Shown: positions 1 through 10,219, counted from the first letter of the stretch. The stretch: DNA of 64,000 nucleotides from Hermatobates lingyangjiaoensis (GCA_026182355.1 JAPFBL010001617.1:8247001-8311000); one strand, 5' to 3'. Translations and numbers: made by a program. Notes: generated from the sequence alone by a model not told the origin.

Positions 1-419
1 TATAATAAAAATCCTGTATATAATACTTATAAAATTACATAATTTTATGATATTTTCTGATATCAAATTTTGATATTAAATTACTTAATGTTAAATAATT
101 TAATTCTTGATATTAATAAACGTTCATTCATTGAATGAAATCATTCTTTAACTTCTTATTACATTACATGCTATTCAATAAAAGATACTTTATCAGAACT
201 TTGATACTAATTTACTTGATAAATCATGTAAATCAAGTAGTGCATTTGCACTATTGTCATCAGCGAGCACGGAAATGATTGTGAACATGATTGTGGTAAA
301 TTTTATTTGCAGTCAAAATAAAATAACCCAATTCATTCATTCCACAGATAAATTGTATTATTCATTGTATCTATGGATAATTACTATGCCATTTTGAATA
401 CCAGCGCTCATCAATTTAA
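1..419. other. AT-rich sequence without a recognised gene
   Basis: No coding region can be supported. Around 236-280 there is a short block (cattgtcatcagcgagcacg-like) that recurs near 1870-1905, 1990-2040 and, inverted, near 60155-60200. It is probably part of a short interspersed repeat. Confidence 0.5.
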
Positions 420-1010
420 ATATACTTTGTTGTAATTGCTTTTGCACGGTTAGATTCGTTTTATAATTTTGCAATGACATACCTATCACGCCTAACACAC
501 TGAATGTTTTAATGATGGCTTTTAGGCAAAGTAGTCTGCTAGTTATTGCTTATAGTTCATAAATTATAGTCGAATATATCTACCTTGAATAGTTCCTGAA
601 AATCTTCTATTTCATCTTGAAAGTTCATTTAAAATGACTTTTTATTTTCTTAAAACACTCATACATCTTATGATATCCTGCATACTTCGGTAGAACAACG
701 TCTTGAATGTTTATAAATCTCGTTGTAACTTTCAAGCACAAACTTTTCGAGAGTTGGCAAATAAAAAAAACTGAAAAATACATTATTTTAATGGAATTCG
801 TTCTGAATTAGTTTTGTCAAAAAACTTCCACAGACTGACAGATGAGTACCAAAATGTAAGTAAATAATAGGTAAATGCAAAAAAGTGTTATATCATCATT
901 GTGACGTTAGACCTTTTGATCTCAAATAAATTTTAATAAACTGCCTAATACCATCCTAGTATCAAACAGAATTAGCATTTAAATTTTCATCAAGATTAAC
1001 TTGAAAGCCA
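420..1010 (+). repeat. Dispersed repeat family C, copy 1
   Basis: This stretch is a diverged copy of 9080-9795. Shared landmarks occur in the same order: acacactgaat followed by ttgatgatgg-like sequence, gctagtt-ttgctt, tcaaaaaacttcca, agt-ccaaaa-gtaa, and a closing acagac-gac-ta block that runs into a TA tract. No coding capacity is visible. The class of element is unknown. Confidence 0.5.
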
Positions 1011-1045
1011 TTTAGCAATGCATAGCTAACAGACAGACGTATAGC

Positions 1046-1048
<3 letters not shown>

Positions 1049-1080
<32 letters not shown>
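1049..1080. repeat. (TA)n microsatellite
   Basis: An uninterrupted run of TA dinucleotides separates repeat family C from the fold-back at 1085. Similar tracts lie at about 1374-1405, 1452-1468, 6617-6680, 6925-6960, 15832-15863, 17900-17921, 18081-18111, 18915-18932 and 52300-52325. Most of them abut a palindromic or inverted-repeat element. Confidence 0.9.
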
Positions 1081-1082
<2 letters not shown>

Positions 1083-1084
1083 AC

Positions 1085-1275
1085 GTCCAAACCACAACAA
1101 TAAATGAGAAAAATTACTAAGATCTTTCAACCAGAACAAGCAGGTTTCGTCAGAGTCAGAGTTAGGATTTGACTCTGACGAGGACTTGGGTCTTGATCTT
1201 AGTCATTTTTCTCATTTCTTATTGTGGTTTGATCATTTATTGTCATTTCACGTGCTTATTGTGAAATCTTGTTAT
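1085..1275. repeat. Fold-back element, family A
   Basis: The left half (aaccacaa-aa-aaatgagaaaa, aagatctttcaacc, cgtcagagtca) is followed by its reverse complement (gactctgacga, cttagtca, ctcatttcttattgtggttt). It closes with the family tail cacgtg-ttat-gtgaaatctt and a TA tract. Other copies or pieces are at 6466, 6992, 11421, 16035, 17921, 23891 and 59770. It is probably a mobile-element terminus duplicated in inverted orientation. Confidence 0.7.
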
Positions 1276-1281
1276 ATATAT

Positions 1282-1345
1282 ACAAAACTAAAGTTTATCG
1301 GGACTTGGTCAGAACTGACCAAGTCCCGATAAACTTTAGTTTTGT
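1282..1345. repeat. Perfect 31-bp palindrome
   Basis: Two 31-nt arms (beginning acaaaactaaag, ending gacttggtcag) are exact reverse complements with only a 2-nt spacer. TA-rich sequence lies on the left, and a TA tract begins 30 bp to the right. It has no coding content and lies immediately beside a family A fold-back. Confidence 0.9.
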
Positions 1346-1371
1346 TTCTATTCCACGGTAGATACTTTTAT

Positions 1372-1407
<36 letters not shown>

Positions 1408-1468
1408 ATGATCATTGACTGTAATTTCATGTGTTTATGTGAAATCATGTTTATATATATATATATAT

Positions 1469-2298
1469 AACAAAAAAGATAAATCGGGATGCAGTCAGTT
1501 TCTTCCACTTTCAATCAAACTCTCATTGCCAACTTAGAAATTATAACAATGGGTATTCAAATTAATTCACTGAACATGATTGACTGGGATAATTTTAATT
1601 GTTGTTTCTTGTTATTAAGGCACGGAAACAGATTCTTATATGGCTCAAGCTTTTGATATAGTATTATTAACATGATTCAAGATATATACACAGTAAGTAT
1701 ATTTAGCAAAATAAAAATCATTTAAAAGTAAAAAAAATAATTTATGTTATTATATAAATAAATAAAACATCAATTCAAGTTATATACACAATGAAATACA
1801 TTTAAAACAATCAAAACTTGTAAATTGAAATAATAAATTTATTTGCCTAACATAAAATACGAGTAACTCATCAGCGAACACGCAAGCCTCTGGGCTACTC
1901 TGGCTCCATGCCTTTATTTTATTACCAGTGTTTATATTACGCAAATATTAAATTAAAATTATTTTGTTACATTTATATATAATACATTTGCACTACTGTC
2001 ATCGGCGAGCACGCAAGACACTTGTTACCCTGGCTCCAATTTTGGGAATTTTCTTTTATTTAACATTATTCAGGTGTTAAATAATATATATTTAATTTCA
2101 AGTCAAGGAGAAAATGGGTGAACAAACAAACTCACGGACTTTATATATAGAGATACAATCAGTACTAATTTGATTTCTTAATTTCCTTTGTATTGTAGGC
2201 TTTTGAAAAAATTTTGAATAAAATCGAAACCTCAGCAATGAGAGTTTGATTGGAAGTGGGAGAAACTGATCCATCCCAATTTATCCTTTTTGGTTACA
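1469..2298. repeat. Inverted-repeat element, family D, with SINE-like boxes inside
   Basis: The left arm (1469-1530, containing aaatcgggat and caaactctcattgcc) is matched by an inverted, roughly 85 percent identical arm at 2234-2298 (agcaatgagagtttga through atcccaatttatcc). Half copies of the same arm, again beside TA tracts, lie at 15899-15990 and 18933-19030. The interior contains two related blocks, 1870-1910 and 1995-2040, with the core cgagcacgcaag-c-ct. No open frame is convincing. It may be a non-autonomous element or two inserts in inverted orientation. Confidence 0.55.
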
Positions 2299-2309
2299 TA
2301 TCTGTCGCA

Positions 2310-5300
2310 TGGTCGAGAACTTATTTTTGTTTATATATATTAATATATATATACTTAAAGTTATCATAAGAATAAAAGTTATCATTGAGTATGAGATTTA
2401 TCCTTTTCTTCAACTATGTTTCTTGAGAGAAATGATTTTATCGGATGTTTTATTGCTTGATCTAATAACTTTTCAATAAATACTTTTCTTGAAATGGTGT
2501 GTACATGAGTGTGTTTGAGTATACCATATATCTCAAAAACCAAACAGACAGTAATATTGCCGTTTCTCAGGGAGTGCATAACTGAAAAAAAAATCAATAT
2601 TTTGAGATTTGTTAGAAATTTTTCTACACAATTTTTATTAAAATCGCATACAATTCTGACTTTTTAGTTAACATTTCATATCATATCATAGGGCGAATAA
2701 AAATTGTTCTTTGTCAAAAGTTTAGAAAACTTCTGGAACAGAAATAAACTAACTTTTAAAGGGCTTTGATTAACATGAAACGGAGATTAATAAAAAGGTA
2801 GTAAAATACAAATTATGAATATTAAACTTGATAAATGTCATCATTGATGAAATCTCTATATATTTAATATGATCACTAATTAATTAGTGCTCTACGTATA
2901 TGATGTTCACTTACACTTCAAATGATGTCTGATGAATAAGAATATGATAAAGAGTATATATCTATAATTTTTGGATCTTTATTTTTTATCTACAAATTTA
3001 TATAGAAGTTTTATGTTTAATTTTTAAATAATTATAATTTATTCAAATATACATTGATAATAAGGCTAGTAAAGGTTGCATGGCGTCTCACACCAGTTTT
3101 TTAACTTATATTTGTCAAGAATACAAAACAAATCTTACAAGTTTGTAAAAGAAGGAGTCGTTTCAAAAACAAAAAAGTACACGTTTCATCCTGTCAGATT
3201 TACTAGAACTGTTTCTTCTTGGATCCATCACTTATATATTGCTCAATTTGTTCATAAACTTAGTGCAAAATTTATATTATTTCTTTTATTTCAAAATTAT
3301 CTTTACTTTTACATTAAGGGTTTAAATGAAATACTCCTTAACTATCTGTCAAGGTTCAAATACTTAGCATATATAACTAACTGTGTTTATAATTATAACT
3401 CAGTTAATATCGTAGAAAAATATAACATTATAAAATTACATAAATGCAGATTTTTTAAACAACATTACTTCAAAAACAGTACTGAAATTAATGTAGATTT
3501 CATTTCATATCTGATCTTAAGCATTTGTTCTATTGATATTACAATGTTACAAATTTTATAATTGACCAAAAATACACTAGTTTTCATATATTTTATAAAT
3601 GTTATGCAGAAATTTAAATGCAGGACTTTTTATTAAATGGTATATTATACACATAGGTTAAGCAGCTGTCATATACTTAATGCAACAATTCAAATGAAAA
3701 ACTCATTTCCAAAAAAGAGAATTTCTCTTACCAGCAGTGCACTAGTAAGTTCATCATACTGTGTGCCTAAGCGACTGCTGTAAGAATACTTCAAAATAAA
3801 CTTTTAAATTTACATAAAATTACTTTATAACTGAAAAATAATATAACAAATGTGTCCACATTACATTTGAGGAAATATTAGTTCACATATGATGTGGATA
3901 ATAATAAAAAAAACTTTTATGAGAAATAGAATCAAATTTGAGCATTTCATTGTTTTATTGAAATAAACTAATTGTAAACTTTAAGAAGTAAAAAATGCCT
4001 GAAACCATTAGCCACTGTCATTCACCATTGAGAAGAATAATGTATACCATATAAAACTGTTTTAATAATCTAAATCTAAATGGCTCCATTTATTTCAATA
4101 TCTAGTTGTCAAAATTATACATTTTTTCTCTAAAACATATATTCAACAAGAAGAAAGCTACAATGTACTTTTAATTACGACGTATCTATGTAAAACATAT
4201 GGTAGTTATTACTGAATAAAAAAAATGTATCAAAACAAAATGATAGGTTTATTTCTTATTTATTTATTTATTTAGGTCTATTTATTTCTTATTTAAGGTG
4301 AAAACAGGCAAGGATTTGAGGCAGACATAGGTCTTTACATGGTTAATGAAAATGAGTCATTACAACGCATTTGATCCACTGAGTCACGCACACGCTGCAA
4401 ATATTTAATATTTCATGCAAGAGAACTAAATGTCCCGTCAAAGTTATACATTTCACAGTAAAATACATTTAATTCTTGCATAAATAAAAACAATTTTTAA
4501 CCCATATTATTTATATATAAATCAGTAAAGAAGTCTGTTTATCTAACATAAAACTTTAAAAAAGTTAAAATATAAAAGATTTTTATTTCACAATTTTTGT
4601 TGTTGTAATTTTACAGTAATGATTGTTTTACAGTAACTATAATTCTCTTGATAAAAACCTTTAAAGTAGCTTTGAATGTGTTGAGGATAAAATTAGCACA
4701 CGTTTTACTTAAAATATTCTAAACAATTCAATTATTTGCTAAATACATAGATTTCACTAGGAATATTTAAAATAAAAATGATTAATATATAAATACATAT
4801 TTTCTGTATATCCGAAGTCACTATAATGTATAATGCGTAATTCAATAAAATCTGCAAACTGTATTCATTATTTGTTCAAAGTATGGTACTTTAAATAAAT
4901 TATTACGTTAATTTCTTCATAAGTTATATTTTGCTAACATGTTTTAAATATGTTTTTATGTGTTGAATAATTTAACTTTAAAACCCTCATGCAAGGTCTA
5001 AAGAAAAAGAAAATTCTAAAGTAAAAATAAAACATTAATTTCTAAAACAAAAATAATTAATAATGAGTATTTGCTATTATAATGAACGATTTTACTAATT
5101 ATAAGCATTAATAAATCGTTCGTAAAAAGTATCAGAGTTTCTTTGTAAATATTTATATATTTTAAAATTTGGAAATAATTAAAAAGTGAAGTAAATTAAA
5201 TTTTAATTACATATATCACTTTAAGTTGAAATATTTTGTTAAGTTAAAGTTAATTCTGAATTAAATCGCAATCTTTGATAAGTGAAAAAAAATATTGTAC

Positions 5301-5815
5301 ATAACTGATACATGATGACTGGCAAGTGTTTTATCTCTTCTCCAGTATTCTTCAAAGATGTATAAACATAAATTAAAAATATGAAAATAAATAAAAGAAG
5401 GGATTGAATGGATCCAAGCACTAACTAATCAAGTGATTAGCAATAAAACAATGGATCTGCTTTGTGAAAAACTTGCAAAGTATATTTAAATAGATTTATT
5501 AATCAATTCTTAAAAAGTTTTAGATAAAAAGTAGTTAATTTTATAGAGCGTGAAATCAATTCTATTTGAAAGAGGCTGTGAAATTTGTTCTCATGAGGAA
5601 ATCTGAAAGTTAATAGAAGAAATGTTGGAGTAATCAAAAACGAAATGTCTGTTTTAGAGAAACCTGGACATGTTTTCATAATCGAATCAGTTGAAAATGT
5701 TTTCCTTAATTAATGTTACAAAGTCACATGTGGTATTTCAAATAAATTATAGTTTTATGAATATGCAATCATAAATAGATATAATAATGAATTTAAGTTT
5801 AATATAAATATGACA
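2310..5815. other. AT-rich intergenic sequence, nothing supported
   Basis: There are long A/T-rich stretches and a short (TTTA)n run near 4255-4275. The longest open frame (3076-3561) starts at a TTG, has the leucine/tyrosine/lysine composition expected of random AT-rich DNA, and shows no recognisable motif. No RNA gene or transposon terminus was recognised. Confidence 0.5.
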
Positions 5816-5819
5816 AAGG

Positions 5820-6390
5820 TGTGCAAGGAAGAGGAGTGGAGTCCGGACTGTACCAGGTCGCATTCCACGCCAGGTACAGTCTGCACCGTTGAAGCGAGGC
5901 GCACTCATAGCGTCTGGCAGGCGTTGCCGATGGTGTCGTTGTTAACTTCGGTTACCTAGCTTTATGATGCCAGACCACTCATACAGCTAGATAACCAAAG
6001 AAAGAAACGCCACCTGCATTCATTATCACCAAAATGTCCCACACACACACATCAATAAAAATTATATACAATTCTCATCAATTAAAAAAATAAAATAATA
6101 AAAATAAATAAAATATTTTATATATAAAATAAATGTTTAAATAGAATGTTTTAAACTTAGCAGAGATGGGAGTTGAAGGAAGAACTAGATGGTGCCGAGA
6201 GGAGAAGATCAGACTGACTGGTTAACAGCCGCCGTTCATCCCCCACTCTGCGCAACCTTGACCCGAAAACCTTTACCATGCGCTCCAACATCTACCCCAT
6301 CCGCTTACCTACCCGACCACCCAAATCACTTTCCTCTCAACCCCTCTAATTATTTCACTTATGCACCAATCACATTATTGTCTCCTTTGC
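5820..6390. other. GC-richer block around mir-9
   Basis: Base composition rises sharply over 5820-6015 and again over 6165-6390, compared with the AT-rich flanks. The first part holds the mir-9 hairpin and a separate short stem (5845-5854 pairing with 5873-5882). The second part, upstream of mir-9 in its own orientation, is CT-rich and could belong to the primary transcript or its promoter. Neither role can be shown from sequence. The open frame at 6189-6395 has no recognisable domain. Confidence 0.4.
5932..6014 (-). ncRNA. microRNA mir-9 precursor hairpin
   Basis: The minus strand carries the conserved 5p miR-9 sequence (UCUUUGGUUAUCUAGCUGUA..., 23 nt, at 5979-6001). The opposite arm at about 5944-5965 reads AUAAAGCUAGGUAACCGAAG, the expected miR-9 star strand. 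Read from 6014 down to 5932, the two arms pair almost continuously: a GGUG/CACC base, GCGUU-type lower stem, a small internal mismatch, then the miR-9/miR-9* duplex with isolated mismatches and a terminal loop of about ten bases. miR-9 is an ancient bilaterian microRNA best known for roles in neural and sensory-organ development; the mature strand loads into Argonaute and represses target mRNAs. The 5p dominance matches the mir-9a type rather than the mir-79 type. No second microRNA was found beside it, so it appears to be a stand-alone locus. Confidence 0.95.
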
Positions 6391-6465
6391 TGTAAATAAT
6401 TCATGCATTTGCTAAGGTAATGGCAAATTCGTCCAACTATTATTACAAACTATAAGCATATATAT

Positions 6466-6612
6466 AACAAGATTTCACAATAAACGCGTCAAACAACAAT
6501 CAACGACCAAACCACAATAAGAAATGAGAATTTCTTTTTCTTGTTTTCCTTTTTCCTTGTGGTTTAAACTTCATTGATTGAATCACGTGTATTTTTTTAT
6601 TGTGACTTTTCT
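6466..6612. repeat. Fold-back element, family A, degraded copy
   Basis: The left half has the family tail inverted (gatttcacaataaac), then accaaaccacaataagaaatgag. The right half has cttgtggttt-aa and a cacgtgtat...attgtgac tail. Arms are imperfect. It is the first of four successive palindromes separated by TA tracts between 6.4 and 7.5 kb. Confidence 0.6.
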
Positions 6613-6622
6613 GTATATATAA

Positions 6623-6680
<58 letters not shown>

Positions 6681-6716
6681 AACAATTAAAAGAAACGGTC
6701 CAGCGGACTTTTTTAC

Positions 6717-6922
6717 AATAAAATAAAAAACGAAGGAAACACACAGAAAGACACAGACATAACTCACATCGATATTTCGACAATCGTCGTCATCAGGAGG
6801 TGCGAAGAGCGAAGAGCGAAGAGTCCCGCAGGAAGACAGGGCGGTCCTGATGACGACGATTGTCGAAATATCGATGTGAGTTATGTCTGTGTCTTTCTGT
6901 GTGTTTCCTTCGTTTTTTATTT

Positions 6923-6926
<4 letters not shown>
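6717..6926. repeat. Perfect 82-bp inverted repeat with 46-nt spacer
   Basis: The arms 6717-6798 and 6845-6926 are exact reverse complements. TA tracts lie outside both (6617-6680 and from 6926). The right arm reads tcCTGATGAcgacgattgtcGAAA at its inner end. The spacer contains three tandem gcgaaga units. The perfect arms imply recent formation or strong homogenisation. There is no genuine open frame; the predicted tyrosine/isoleucine peptides are translations of TA repeats. Confidence 0.92.
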
Positions 6927-6964
<38 letters not shown>

Positions 6965-6991
6965 ATTTCACATAAACACGTGAAATAACAA

Positions 6992-7189
6992 TCAATGATC
7001 AAACCACAATAAGAAATGGGAACACAAGACTAAGATCTTTCAACCGTAACAAGCGGTCTTCGTCAGAGTCAAAAACCGAACTGAACAAAAACAGAGTCAC
7101 TTGGGTTTTTGACTCTGACGAAGACCGCTTGTTACGGTTGAAAGATCTTAGTCTTGTTTTCCCATATCTCATTGTGGTTTGATCATTGA
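6992..7189. repeat. Fold-back element, family A, well preserved copy
   Basis: The arms start at tcaatgatcaaaccacaat (6992) and end with atcattga (7189), closing on ggtttttgactctgacgaag. They match over about 85 bp with a few differences and a short unmatched centre (about 7078-7103). The family tail, gatttcacataaacacgtga, lies just left of the arm. Inside the right arm, CTGACGA (7115-7121), a potential ACCG/CGGT stem (7124-7127 with 7135-7138) and GAAA (7140-7143) occur in hammerhead-like order. Confidence 0.85.
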
Positions 7190-7200
7190 TATATATATAT

Positions 7201-7454
7201 ATAAACAATTAAACTGGCAGGTTGCAATTCCTGTTATACACATACAGGTGTGTCTTCAGTTTCTTCATTCCTTGTTGAATTTCCTATATGTTGAGGTTGG
7301 AACTGTCCCATGTGCAACTTCAATATGTTTGCAAAACTTTCACATGGGACAGTTCCAACCTCAACATATAGGAAATTCAACAAGGAATGAAGAAACTGAA
7401 GACACACCTGTGTGTGTATAACAGGAATTGCAACCTGCCAGTTTAATTGTTTAT
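7201..7454. repeat. 114-bp near-perfect inverted repeat
   Basis: The arms 7201-7314 and 7341-7454 match with a single difference (acacatacagg against acacacacagg) around a 26-nt centre. The arm sequence is unrelated to family A. A short TA tract lies to the left and an AT-rich stretch to the right. It has no protein similarity that I recognise. Confidence 0.9.
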
Positions 7455-7552
7455 ATTTATATTTTGTTAGTCGAATGTTAAAATTTAGTTTTTGTTAAAA
7501 AAAAAATATATATATATCACATAATCACACGATCACATAATTATATGTTTTT

Positions 7553-7584
7553 GCAGGGGTACATATAAGAATACGTACCCCTGC
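7553..7584. repeat. Short perfect inverted repeat
   Basis: gcaggggtac (7553-7562) and gtacccctgc (7575-7584) are exact complements around a 12-nt loop. Sequence from here to about 7810 is GC-richer than its surroundings and may be a mobile-element remnant, but I could not classify it. Confidence 0.6.
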
Positions 7585-7984
7585 TCTAGTTACTAGAGAA
7601 TACGCAAGATGTTGAATAAAGCACAATGAGAGATTTGTTTTCTTGTTGGATCTCCATATGGCAGATACTGGACCGATGTACTTAATGCCTGGTGTATTAT
7701 CTAGCACCGTATATCCCAAGGTGACGCGCCGGACCTACACGTGGGGAATGAGCAGGACGTGAACCCTTCGGCTGACTATGCCAAAGACTAAGGGGCAGTC
7801 ATGTAACCTAAACGTTTGCACACAATAAAAGTACTATCAGTGAAAGAAGTGGAAAGAAATTTACTCTTGAACTTGAACTCTTTACTATATCTAAAATATT
7901 AAAAAAATTTTTGATCTCCACATTTTGAGGTATTCATATGTCTTGATGTTCACAAAGTCCGTTTTTCACGATTTTACTATGATG

Positions 7985-8100
7985 TGTCTGCGTGTGCGTG
8001 TGTGTGCAGTGTGTGCGTGTGTGTGCAGTGTGTGTGTGTGTGTGTGTGTTTGTGTGGGGGGGGGGTGTTTGTGTGGGTAGGTGGTTGAGTGAGTGAGTGA

Positions 8101-8131
<31 letters not shown>

Positions 8132-8572
8132 TGTCTGTGTGTGTTGTGGGGGGGGGGGGGTGTTTGTGTGGGTAGGTGGGTGAGTAAGTGAGTGAGTGAG
8201 TGAGTGAGTGTGTGTGTGGGGGGGGGGGTGTTTGTGTGGGTAGGTGGGTGAGTAAGTGAGTGAGTGAGAGTGTGTGGGGGGGGTGTTTGTGTGGGTAGGT
8301 GGGTGAGTAAGTGAGTGAGTGAGTGAGTGTGTGTGGGGGGGGGGGTGTTTGTGTGGATAGGTGGGTGAGTAAGTGAGTGAGTGAGTGAGTGTGAGTGTGT
8401 GTATGGGGGGGGGGATGTTTGTGTGGGTAGGTGGGTAAGTGAGTGAGTGAGTGAGTGTGTGTGTGGGGGGGTGTTTGTGTGGATAGGTGGGTGAGTAAGT
8501 GAGTGAGTGAGTGAGTGAGTAGTGAGTGTGTGTGTGTGTGTGTGTGTTTGTGTGGGTGGGTGAGTGAGTGTG
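7985..8572. repeat. GT/GTGAG-rich minisatellite
   Basis: A unit of about 55-65 bp is repeated about seven times: a gtgagtgagtgag run, a poly-G run of 6-12, gtgtttgtgtgg, then gtaggtgggtgagtaa. It is interrupted by plain (GT)n. Units differ in G-run length and in the number of GTGA repeats. The apparent Thr/His/Pro/Leu-rich proteins on the minus strand are translations of this repeat and should not be annotated as genes. The repeated G-runs could form G-quadruplexes on the plus strand. Confidence 0.95.
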
Positions 8573-8699
8573 CTCCAAAAGTTTGCGATCACACTACAGG
8601 CCGAACTGTCTTGTGGAGCAAAGTCATAGAGGTTGAATTTATAAATGAGAGTTATGGCTCGGTGCATAGGAGTCCGATGAGATTGAGGCCCTCAGTTGA

Positions 8700-9079
8700 A
8701 TAATAATAGCAACATGTAATATTGTCCTGTGATTTAAAGTTTTTTATAACTCTTGAATGTATGTAGTCACATTAAAACAATTGAAATTTTTCGATTGATC
8801 TATAATTTTGTTGTTCCGTCAAGAAGATAGGCACATTGAAATGAAGGCAGACTCAATTGTTTGTCAAGTTTGATATTCTGTTTACTATAGTAAAGTTGAG
8901 TGTAAGCCTTTTCAGATTTGTTATAATTATAATATGGATACTACTTTCAAGACAAATATATAAATATCAGTTTAAAGTAGTGAAATAATTATTTTTCTCG
9001 TCAAATGGTTAAGTTCATACTTCATGCAAATACATTTTTTCTTTAAATCTGAATGTCCTCACAACTTCTTTATACTTTG
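8700..9079. other. AT-rich sequence with a family B end fragment
   Basis: At about 8880-8930 the sequence tactatagtaaagttgagtg is shared with family B repeats near 19880, 40605 and 49570. Nothing else is recognised. Confidence 0.4.
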
Positions 9080-9795
9080 ACAACAATTGCTTCAATCGTT
9101 ATGTACCATTTCTAATTGCATATACTTTTCTGACAGTTTACCTTCCTTCTCAAGGTAAGATGAATTTTTTAACTTGCAATGGTAAATCAATCACACTTTA
9201 CACACTGAATTCTTTGATGATGGGATTTAAATAAAATACCTGCGTGTTTCATTTTTCGAGGTATAATTGAAGCCTGATAGCTAGTTTTTGCTTTTCGTTT
9301 ATATCTACTAGTTGGCAGTTTTATTTTCAAAAGGTCTTTCACTTCATTAACTCACACTGTGTTCATAGTCCCATTTCTCAACATTTATAGTTTCGTCCAG
9401 AATTAATAGCTATAATTTGTGAAGGGAGTAGACAACTGTCTAAATTTTCTAACATTAACGTATAAAAGATTCGTAAAATAAAGAAATGGAATACAAATAT
9501 GTGTCATTAAAATAAAATTGCTTTTTAATTTATTTTTTCAAAAAACTTCCATGTGCTAAAAAAATTAATTCATTATTTTTCTGTTTTTGTTTTTAATGTT
9601 ATATTAATCAATTAAATAACTAGTGCCAAAACGTAAATCAATAGTAGGTAAAAATCAAATAGTACTATATTTTACCTGTTAAGTTAACCTTTTTTATTTT
9701 TAATTAATTCGATTTACCTAAAAGTACACTTAAATCAAGCTTAGAAGGACCATTTGACAATACGTACCAAGAAGACAAACAGACATACAAAGAAT
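9080..9795 (+). repeat. Dispersed repeat family C, copy 2
   Basis: This is the diverged counterpart of 420-1010 with the same order of landmarks, ending likewise in an aaacagacatacaaag block followed by a short TA tract. No coding capacity is seen. Confidence 0.5.
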
Positions 9796-9839
9796 TATAT
9801 ATATAAAGTTCAATATAGACAAAAAAAATAAATTAATTA

Positions 9840-10205
9840 AAATTAAATTAAAAATACACACTTACAGTCTCTGACTTTTGGTTTGAACCGTCATCTGGAG
9901 AGATAAGAGAGGAAAACCAAGCGCACTGGTGCAGAGATGTTCGGAGACTAACAATATTGCGCATGCGCGCCCGATCACAAATAATAAGTCAGATAAGAAT
10001 CAATTTAAGATTGAGTATAGAATAGGAAATAAGAAAAAATAGTATATGAGAAGAAAACAGAGGGACGAACAAAGGATGTGATACATAAATAACAAGTAAA
10101 AAGGCTAAGCTTTAATTGAAATTAAAGTGGTATATTAAAATAGTGATAATATTAAAAAGTGAGCCCTTAGTAAATTCAGAAAGACGATCCAAACTGGACA
10201 CAAAA
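9840..10205. other. Unclassified sequence
   Basis: A moderately GC-richer island (about 9880-9975, including gcgcatgcgcgc) sits in purine-rich sequence. It precedes a fold-back and may be part of the same insertion, but no family was recognised. Confidence 0.3.
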
Positions 10206-10219
10206 CGAGTTCTAAATCA

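Noticed and set aside
3076..3561. 161-codon open frame
   Set aside because: It starts at TTG, has AT-driven composition, no motif and no splice context; likely chance.
6500..6995. Minus-strand open frames containing Tyr-Ile runs
   Set aside because: They read through (TA)n tracts and palindromic repeat arms; no independent coding evidence.
7934..8667. Two long minus-strand open frames rich in Thr, His, Pro, Ser and Leu
   Set aside because: They are translations of the GT/GTGAG minisatellite and disappear outside it.
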